Shown here in pieces: positions 8,301 to 12,623 of a stretch of 12,623 nt of DNA. The notes under the pieces were generated by a model. That model did no database searches. It worked only from the letters and a program-made list of their open reading frames with translations, and was not told the origin of the DNA. The stretch covers positions 1-12,623 of the forward strand of contig JAGPKI010000027.1 of assembly GCA_018054005.1 (NCBI GenBank). The letters run 5' to 3'. This DNA is from Caldisericia bacterium. GTDB lineage: Bacteria > Caldisericota > Caldisericia > UBA6126 > JAGPKI01. Positions within the stretch are counted from its first letter, which is position 1. Every line of letters begins with the position of its first letter. The translations under genes and the position numbers were made by a program.

Positions 8301-9009
8301 TCTCCCACTCCATATCAGTCAATAATACTATAAAATCAGCACGTTCTATTTCCTTTAATATATCGCTTGCTTTGATTACTTCTTCAGCTGGATCAGAAAA
8401 AGTAATTCCTTTAATGCTATCAGCAGGTATAGCTGTAACTTTTGTTGGATCAGGTAAACTTAAAACAGCAATTTTAAGTACATGGGCGGACTCAGGAACA
8501 TCATAAACTAACATTCTATGGTCTGAAGCATAAAGATTATTGCCTAAATAAGCATTTGTGCTAACCCAGGTAAATTGACTTTCTCTTTTTCTTGCATCTC
8601 GAACTGCAGAAGTTAGCGAAAAATCAAGAGTCCCGTAACCCGCTGCGTCGTAACCCATATTATTCATTAAGGCTATAACTGGGTGAGGTTTGTTAGGTAA
8701 AGGTCTTTTGGTTAGATAATTTGCAATATCAGAGCCTGATAGACTATTACCTCCATCTACAAGCATAGTATAACCTTCCCGGACTTCAACTTCTTTTCTA
8801 ATATTATCTACTACAGTAGCAACTTTAACAAGCCCACCTTCATCTTTGTAATCACCATAAGAAAAGGGTAATATTTGCCCATTAAGATTATTGGTTGCAA
8901 TAACCACAAACGGGAATATATCCAAAGCATTAGTGTTTAAAGGTGCAAAAAATAGTGCTCCAATAATTAAAAAGAAGGTTATTAAAGCAGCAAAAGACTT
9001 TTTTACCAT
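5344..9009 (-). CDS. SLH-anchored protein with two degenerate 5'-nucleotidase (UshA-like) modules
   Basis: This 1221-residue exported protein has a signal peptide at about 1-29. Module 1 has a metallophosphoesterase-like domain (about 34-300) and a 5'-nucleotidase C-terminal-like domain (about 345-545). Three SLH motifs follow (about 553-600, 611-661, 681-731), each with the W/F...GYxDGxFxP...ISRAE type pattern, and these normally bind cell-wall polymers. Module 2 repeats the fold: phosphoesterase-like 734-990 and C-terminal domain about 1020-1218 (ESTLGNLVTDVMRE, IQVSGLKFQYD, LDGYVAF). The canonical metal motifs are gone in both. TND-x-HG reads TNNLNG and TGNIQS, the GD aspartate is Asn (88, 787), and GNHEF reads GTLDF and SVNDL. 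The nucleotide-binding NAGGIR of the C-domain is also missing. It is probably a structural or binding protein rather than an enzyme. GGAGG lies 9 bases from the ATG, and it is the first gene of its operon. Confidence 0.9.
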   Translation of the reverse strand: MVKKSFAALITFFLIIGALFFAPLNTNALDIFPFVVIATNNLNGQILPFSYGDYKDEGGLVKVATVVDNIRKEVEVREGYTMLVDGGNSLSGSDIANYLTKRPLPNKPHPVIALMNNMGYDAAGYGTLDFSLTSAVRDARKRESQFTWVSTNAYLGNNLYASDHRMLVYDVPESAHVLKIAVLSLPDPTKVTAIPADSIKGITFSDPAEEVIKASDILKEIERADFIVLLTDMEWEKDPVKRKDSTLYKILERSRIDVCICGSDEPIPGVQLFFPDSPEFKEHDVLVSSPGKYGLGVSRVELMLEKCKCPVKPYEVMKREDETRQISGKVVKVGRAIEVSKEAMTVVQPYLDGIKPQFNEVIGFANDTFTMSGAVYKPTSLSNLALKIIQDTAKSQISIIKPKELMHNLNKGPLTYSDIYSLISSDDTIYTVSMNGAKIKNILEESANNLAAGNLTYALSTSGLNYIVDLRSAPGSRIKDLKVAGKAINNNTNYTVGLTASLVAGAGRLQNFSGVKIQTNTRKTLRDQLIEYVSNNKNGIKPITSGGWFTVPDYYDHWANEAVSFLQEKKVISGYTDGRFLPDKTISRAEYTKIAVSAYDIPEYKPEKQSYQDVNKKDWFYGYVEAAKRKGMLPFADGPNFYPNNPINREESMIELVTVFRDDSNPPQFKEEELNSFKTKFKDGNTISDLALPYVLYAYNEGLIKGYPDETIRPKGSITRAETATIIFRAHYPTIFLAATGNIQSNLYSSYKDPIEDRPIGGLGIISSYLNQYKTAYPNFIAVDVGNYLVGSAVSFLTKGTIIEEVYSEIGYNVLGVSVNDLFYGLEPLVNIKNNGNISIVSSDLIDKEEKKTIFSDAYIKELGKIKIGITGVSGFSIEKPYLHNDVLESIEILDSIASANQAISKLRNEKASVLVLITGLEASLNLKGELSPELVTFINGLTIKPDVLIALNGQYGFSTSYKGVNIIAPGSYGNSVGTSKFIVNAVTEKVEKINISNVYTYADDYKPNELIIDKFENATKAYESELNKVIGKSNNGLTISSAGESTLGNLVTDVMRESIEGADFAFISPSLIKGNIPKGDIRIRDIYGVLPKDEDVVLLEMSGSDVIAILEQGATFFTGMIQVSGLKFQYDNYRFLYDRVISAVTLSGEEIKPDKIYKVVTTESMRRGLDGYVAFINGKVLQYSELSLREHLFNYIDTENKAGRTIDREIEGRIVLVYTG

Positions 9010-9018
9010 TCTTCCATT

Positions 9019-9023
9019 CCTCC
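9019..9023 (-). promoter_or_regulatory. Ribosome binding site of the SLH protein gene
   Basis: GGAGG on the minus strand lies 9 bases before the ATG at 9007-9009, fixing the start and giving a normal signal peptide. Confidence 0.75.
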
Positions 9024-9053
9024 AATATTATCTAATAAATTCAACTTATTAAA

Positions 9054-9082
9054 TATATAGGAAAAAATAATACATCTTTCAA
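9054..9082 (-). promoter_or_regulatory. Candidate sigma-A-type promoter for the SLH/heme-lipoprotein/NHL operon
   Basis: On the minus strand TTGAAA (9077-9082, five of six matches to TTGACA) is separated by exactly 17 bases from TATATA (9054-9059, four of six to TATAAT). Transcription would start near 9046 and leave a leader of roughly 37 bases containing the GGAGG. In such AT-rich DNA chance matches are common, so this rests on spacing and position. Confidence 0.5.
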
Positions 9083-9171
9083 GTGAAAAATTAATAATTC
9101 AAAATTCTTTCAAATTAAATAAAAAATGATAAAAGAATTATCGTATTAAAATTTCTGTTCTGAAAAACAAT

Positions 9172-9178
9172 GGAGAAA
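9172..9178 (+). promoter_or_regulatory. Ribosome binding site deciding the DUF2207 start
   Basis: GGAGAAAGAT precedes the ATG at 9182, with GGAG ending 6 bases before it. An in-frame ATG at 9170 overlaps this site (ATGGAG) and has no ribosome site of its own, so 9182 is preferred. I saw no convincing promoter between 9083 and 9169. Confidence 0.65.
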
Positions 9179-9181
9179 GAT

Positions 9182-10969
9182 ATGAAAACTAAAAGAGTAT
9201 TATTATTTTTAACCATAGTCATAGTAATAGTTTTACTTTTAATAACATTCGTGGTGACAACAAATGCAAAAGATTATTCAATCCCTTCAGTAAACATTGA
9301 TATCACTATAAATAAAGATGCTTCGGTAAACTTTGTTGAAAAAAGAACTTTTATATTAGATGATTCTTTTACATATGGATATTATGATATTCCAAAAAGA
9401 GGCTATGAAAGAATTGAAAGTTTTGCAGTGTATGAGTTAGGCAAAAACGGTGAAAAGACAAAATTGTCTCAAGAAATAGAAGAAAATAGTGTTAACTACA
9501 GAGTAAAATATTTTTATAATGCCAACAACGAAGAAAAAACCTTTATCTATGAATACAAACTTTCAAAAGTAATAAAAATTTATAATGATTATGGAGAATT
9601 CTATTGGAAACTTCAGGGAACTGGATGGGATAAAAAAATAGCAAAATTCGAATCAAAAATTAAGTTTTTAACTCCAATAAATAAGGATTCTTATTACATT
9701 TGGGCTCATGGACCATTGTGGGGTAAAATAGAAAAGTTAGATGAAAAAAATGTTGGTTTAACCATTGATAATGTACCCCCAAATACATTCATTGAGGGAA
9801 GGATTTTGATTCCATCAAAGTATTTTGAAAATGTTGAAATAATTGACTCATCAATTAAAGATAAAGTCATATCAGAAGAAAAAAATTGGACTTCTAAGGC
9901 AAATACCGAGAGAATTATAGCCAAAATATCAACTTATACTTCATTTGCTGGTTTTTTAGTATTTCTTATTATATTATGGTTTTTATATAAAAAATATGGT
10001 ACCGAATATAAATATACAAAAAACTACATTTATTATCGAGAGATCCCATCTGATATTCCTCCTGCTGTACTCGGATATCTAATTAATTTTGGAGTTTTTA
10101 GGGTAGAATATATTTCAGCTACATTAATGGATCTCATACACAGAAAATTCATTAGTTTTGAAACAATAAACGAGAGAAAAAAAAGATATTTGTTGAGACT
10201 CTTGCCTAATGACGAACAACTTAATGAATACGAGGAGATATTACTTAACAAAATCATATTTGATAAAAGCGAAACTACAGAGATTAATGAACTAAATAAA
10301 AAATTTAATAAAAACGCTTCACATTATGCCAAACTTTTCAGTGACCTTAAAGAAAAAATAAAAGAAAAATCTAAAGATTTTAGCTTTTTTGATGAAGTTA
10401 GCATAGGCAAAAGAAACATAGTAATGGGGTTATCATTTTTAATAGCAATACTATCATTCGTATTAGCAGCGATTTTTAAAAATCCATACTTTTATACTTG
10501 GCTAATATTAATACCAATTTATGCAATTGTTGGTACTAAAGCCATTCCAAGAAGAAGTGTAAAAGGCAAAGAAGAATATGATAAATGGATAGCTTTTAAA
10601 AAATATTTAAATGATTTCTCCAATCTTAAAGCATATGGTCCAAAGTCAATAGTCATCTGGGAAAAATATTTAATTTATGGAATTATACTTGGAGTTAGTA
10701 AAAAAGTAATTAAAGTAATAAAGTTATATTTGCCTGTTATTGAAGATGTAAACAACGGCACTTTTTTATATTTTACATCAATAAACTCTCTATCAAATTT
10801 TGATAGAGAGTTTTATAGTTTAAATAGAGGACTATCATCCGCTGCAAAAACTTTATCCTCCACCTATGCAACTTCAAAGAGCCATAGTAGTTCCTGGTCA
10901 GGTGGAGGAGGAGGTTTTTCTGGTGGTGGTGGAGGAGGGGGAGGAGGTTCTGGAGGAGGAATGGGATAG
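9182..10969 (+). CDS. DUF2207-family membrane protein with glycine-rich tail
   Basis: This 595-residue protein starts at the ATG with the good ribosome site. A signal sequence (about 5-28) is followed by the extracellular DUF2207 beta domain (about 33-220: PSVNIDITINKDASVNFVEKRTF, then GYYDIPKRG). A membrane helix lies at about 254-270. The cytoplasmic-type region has family hallmarks: SDIPPAVLGYLINFG, SATLMDLIHRKFI, WIAFKKYLNDFSNL and WEKYLIYGIILGVSKKV. Two close helices lie at about 413-450. The protein ends in a Ser-rich stretch and a tail made almost only of glycine, typical of the family. The function of DUF2207 proteins is not established; they are often found near LemA genes, but none is in this window. 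It is divergent from the SLH operon. An unusual perfect hairpin lies inside the gene near its 3' end (10783-10813). Confidence 0.92.
   Translation: MKTKRVLLFLTIVIVIVLLLITFVVTTNAKDYSIPSVNIDITINKDASVNFVEKRTFILDDSFTYGYYDIPKRGYERIESFAVYELGKNGEKTKLSQEIEENSVNYRVKYFYNANNEEKTFIYEYKLSKVIKIYNDYGEFYWKLQGTGWDKKIAKFESKIKFLTPINKDSYYIWAHGPLWGKIEKLDEKNVGLTIDNVPPNTFIEGRILIPSKYFENVEIIDSSIKDKVISEEKNWTSKANTERIIAKISTYTSFAGFLVFLIILWFLYKKYGTEYKYTKNYIYYREIPSDIPPAVLGYLINFGVFRVEYISATLMDLIHRKFISFETINERKKRYLLRLLPNDEQLNEYEEILLNKIIFDKSETTEINELNKKFNKNASHYAKLFSDLKEKIKEKSKDFSFFDEVSIGKRNIVMGLSFLIAILSFVLAAIFKNPYFYTWLILIPIYAIVGTKAIPRRSVKGKEEYDKWIAFKKYLNDFSNLKAYGPKSIVIWEKYLIYGIILGVSKKVIKVIKLYLPVIEDVNNGTFLYFTSINSLSNFDREFYSLNRGLSSAAKTLSSTYATSKSHSSSWSGGGGGFSGGGGGGGGGSGGGMG
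10783..10813 (+). repeat. Perfect 31-nt hairpin inside the DUF2207 coding sequence
   Basis: The left arm AAACTCTCTATCAAA (10783-10797) and right arm TTTGATAGAGAGTTT (10799-10813) are exact complements around a single T, and TTTTATAG continues beyond. Read as RNA it gives a long, low-GC stem with U residues at its 3' side, rather like a weak intrinsic terminator, yet the reading frame continues about 155 bases to the stop. Confidence 0.8.
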
Positions 10970-11036
10970 AATTAATAACATTAACCTTAAATTAAATTGT
11001 ATATATTTCTGCCCAAAGAAATGGGAGAAGTTAAAT

Positions 11037-11141
11037 ATGATACAAACTTTGCAATCAGAGATTCCTATTGAATTAAATGAAACATATACTTTTTGCTTAC
11101 ATCTAACCTGCACTATCATGGATTTAGGATCGAAATATTAG
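11037..11141 (+). CDS. Possible 34-residue small protein (doubtful)
   Basis: The ATG is preceded by GGGAGAAG at a suitable distance. The product has no membrane segment and no recognised motif, with two cysteines near the C-terminus (YTFCLHLTC). It sits between the DUF2207 and LamG genes on the same strand. In AT-rich DNA a frame this short is expected by chance, so only the ribosome site and position support it. Confidence 0.15.
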   Translation: MIQTLQSEIPIELNETYTFCLHLTCTIMDLGSKY

Positions 11142-11173
11142 CCAGTACTTGTAAGAATGACTTTATATTTATC

Positions 11174-11187
11174 AAATGTTAACATTT
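11174..11187. repeat. 14-bp perfect palindrome upstream of the LamG-protein gene
   Basis: AAATGTTAACATTT is a perfect palindrome centred between 11180 and 11181, 82 bases upstream of the ATG at 11270. Position and symmetry fit an operator for a dimeric regulator. I found no strong promoter hexamers next to it, so the role is open. Confidence 0.4.
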
Positions 11188-11269
11188 CTAAAATAAAACA
11201 GGGAAATGATTTTTATTAGAATTATGAATTTTTATTGATTTATGTATTTGTTTATATTAAATTTTTTGT

Positions 11270-12623
11270 ATGGAAAGAAAATCTATTAGACTAATAAAAC
11301 TTTTTTTAGTATCAATATTATTAGTTCTAATCATTTTTTTCTTTAATATATATAACCCTTTACCTTCAGTAAAGAAACCTTCTGATAATTTACTGAAGCC
11401 AAAGAATAATTCTTTGGTTGAACGACTTTTAACAGGTGATGAATATAAAAGCATGGATCTACTCGGACCAGTAGAGATCGAGAAAGTTTCATCTAATCAA
11501 TCAGTGAATATTCAAACAAAAGCAATGAAGCTGAATCCAGCCGGAAATAGAATTAACTGTACAATTCGTAAGTACAGAAAAAAGATTGTTTTAAATACTC
11601 AATATAATAATAAAGATTTAAAAAATTATATAATCAGCATCAATGTTGACTCTTTATCTAAAATTAGAGATTCAAAATTATCACTATTATGTGATCACAT
11701 TTATTTTACGGAAGAAGATGGGCAAACCATTATACCGCATTGGCTGGAATATGGCTGCGGTAGAGATGTCACAAAATTATGGCTAAGAATACCATCTCTT
11801 AAAGCACATACTAAAAAAACTATCTATATGTACTATAGCAATGAAAGAGAAGAAAACTTATCAGATTTTAAAAATGTATTCCAGCAAGAGCCAAGCCTTG
11901 TGGGATGGTATTATTTTGATAGTGTAAATGACGAAAAAATTTTGGATTTTTCAGGACATGGAAATAATGGAACTTTATCAAGATTGGAGTTTGGTCATGA
12001 ATGGGGGGTTAGATGGTCTTATCATGAAGCAAGACCTTACATTTTCTTTAATGACTGGCAAAAATGGTATAGTTATTTGGATGAAAAAAGTGTATATTTT
12101 ACCGTTCCTGCAAAAAACTTACAAACTTTATCAAATACTGGTTCGATTGAAGTACGAGTAAAGTTTTACAATTTAACTGAATTAATAACAGAGCATATAT
12201 TCACTGACTCCAAGAATCAAATTGAATTTGGGAAACTATCAAACGGTAATTTATATTTTCGACTTGGGAATAGTAACAATCGTATAGTTTGGAATACAAG
12301 ATTAAACAATATACAATGGTATCATTTAGTTATATCATGGAATATCCCAAGTAATGAAATTAAATTATTCGTGAATGGTAAAGAAATTTTACCTATTCCA
12401 TCAAGTAAGAAGTTTAATTTTGCCAAGATAAATAAATTAGAGAGTCTTGAGTTTGGAGGTTATTATACCGGCAATAATTATGGTTTATGTGGATTTCTTG
12501 ATTGTCTTAGAATTTATGATAAGCCACTAACAGCTAAAGAAGCAAGCCTTTTTATGAACATCAACCAAAGAAGCCTTAGATTCCTAACTTATAAAGATGA
12601 AAAGGAAGAATTAATTTACTCAA
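11270..12623 (+). CDS. Membrane-anchored DUF2341 / LamG-like domain protein (3' end outside window)
   Basis: An open frame runs from the ATG at 11270 to the end of the window without a stop, 451 complete codons, so the gene is cut off. A stop at 11258-11260 bounds the start upstream. There is no obvious ribosome site, and the leader is nearly all A/T. MERKSIRLIKLF followed by LVSILLVLIIFFF is a signal anchor (about 8-27). Residues about 98-201 resemble DUF2341: HIYFTEEDGQ, HWLEY, LWLRIPSLKA and TIYMYYSN. Residues about 212-428 form a LamG/concanavalin-A-like jelly roll, with GWYYFDSVNDEKILDFSG then HGNNGTL, IQWYHLVISW, IKLFVNGKE, and the closing GFLDCLRIYDKPLTAKEA. Such domains usually bind carbohydrate or protein at the cell surface. 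The ligand is unknown, and further domains may follow. Confidence 0.85.
   Translation, partial: MERKSIRLIKLFLVSILLVLIIFFFNIYNPLPSVKKPSDNLLKPKNNSLVERLLTGDEYKSMDLLGPVEIEKVSSNQSVNIQTKAMKLNPAGNRINCTIRKYRKKIVLNTQYNNKDLKNYIISINVDSLSKIRDSKLSLLCDHIYFTEEDGQTIIPHWLEYGCGRDVTKLWLRIPSLKAHTKKTIYMYYSNEREENLSDFKNVFQQEPSLVGWYYFDSVNDEKILDFSGHGNNGTLSRLEFGHEWGVRWSYHEARPYIFFNDWQKWYSYLDEKSVYFTVPAKNLQTLSNTGSIEVRVKFYNLTELITEHIFTDSKNQIEFGKLSNGNLYFRLGNSNNRIVWNTRLNNIQWYHLVISWNIPSNEIKLFVNGKEILPIPSSKKFNFAKINKLESLEFGGYYTGNNYGLCGFLDCLRIYDKPLTAKEASLFMNINQRSLRFLTYKDEKEELIYS

Larger units (their letters stand above)
10970..11269. other. 300-bp AT-rich intergenic region with possible small ORF or gene remnant
   Basis: No recognised gene or GC-rich terminator was found. 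A 34-codon frame at 11037-11141 (starting MIQTLQSEIPIELN) has a GGGAG 9 bases upstream. Beyond its TAG the same frame stays open for 25 more codons to 11219. A second frame starts at ATG 11021 and runs 16 codons (MGEVKYDTNFAIRDSY). These may be remnants of one decayed gene, a small peptide gene, or chance. The base composition does not separate the options. Confidence 0.4.

Noticed and set aside
9170..9181. Upstream ATG of the DUF2207 gene at 9170
   Set aside because: It overlaps the ribosome site that serves the ATG at 9182 and has no ribosome site of its own.
10866..11141. A 91-codon plus-strand frame overlapping the end of the DUF2207 gene
   Set aside because: Its first half is the out-of-frame reading of the Gly-tail codons. 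Only the last 34 codons have a possible start of their own and are listed separately as doubtful.
11257..11454. Minus-strand 65-codon frame
   Set aside because: It is the complement of the start of the DUF2341/LamG gene, has no ribosome site and shows no motif.
11928..12161. Plus-strand 77-codon frame
   Set aside because: It is a shifted reading inside the DUF2341/LamG gene, whose own frame gives recognisable domain sequence throughout.
1..12623. CRISPR array, tRNA or rRNA, transposase, phage or defence genes
   Set aside because: No regular spaced repeats, cloverleaf-like sequence, rRNA-like sequence, transposase motifs or nuclease/helicase signatures were seen in any frame.

Overview
The window looks like AT-rich DNA (roughly one third G+C by eye) from a bacterium with a Gram-positive-type envelope, most likely a clostridial or thermoanaerobic Bacillota lineage. 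The reasons are S-layer-homology (SLH) motifs, two proteins with copper-amine-oxidase-N 'stalk' domains, lipoprotein signals, purine-rich GGAGG-type ribosome sites and a DUF2207 membrane protein. The species cannot be named from this stretch. No rRNA, tRNA, CRISPR array, transposase or phage gene was seen. Every recognisable gene product is predicted to be in the membrane, lipid-anchored or exported.

Region 1 (27-2609, minus strand) is a tight four-gene operon read from 2609 down to 27. In order it encodes a membrane-anchored rhodanese-like protein without the catalytic Cys, a polytopic membrane protein with a C-terminal CxxCxxC, a small DUF4920-like OB-fold lipoprotein with a CxxxC, and a TlpA/ResA-type thioredoxin with CPIC fused to a stalk-like domain. 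The genes abut or overlap. Each product carries paired or clustered cysteines, which suggests one envelope thiol-redox or metal-handling unit. I do not recognise this combination as a named system, and it is the best candidate here for something undescribed. A perfect 13-bp inverted repeat lies just upstream of the operon.

Region 2 (2839-9009, minus strand) is a probable three-gene operon read from 9009 down to 2839, with a good candidate promoter at 9054-9082. It encodes a 1221-residue SLH-anchored protein with two 5'-nucleotidase-like modules that have lost their metal ligands, an ethylbenzene-dehydrogenase-like heme-binding lipoprotein with a CxxxCH motif, and an exported NHL-repeat protein ending in stalk domains. 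Together they look like a cell-surface assembly with a possible heme protein. The thiol-redox genes next door could help mature or reduce it, but that link is inference.

Region 3 (9182-12623, plus strand) is transcribed divergently. It holds a DUF2207 membrane protein with a glycine-only tail and an unusual perfect hairpin inside its coding sequence. A 300-bp AT-rich gap follows, with a 14-bp palindrome and possible gene remnants. The last gene starts at 11270 and runs off the window. It encodes a membrane-anchored protein with a DUF2341 domain and a LamG-like (concanavalin-A fold) domain.
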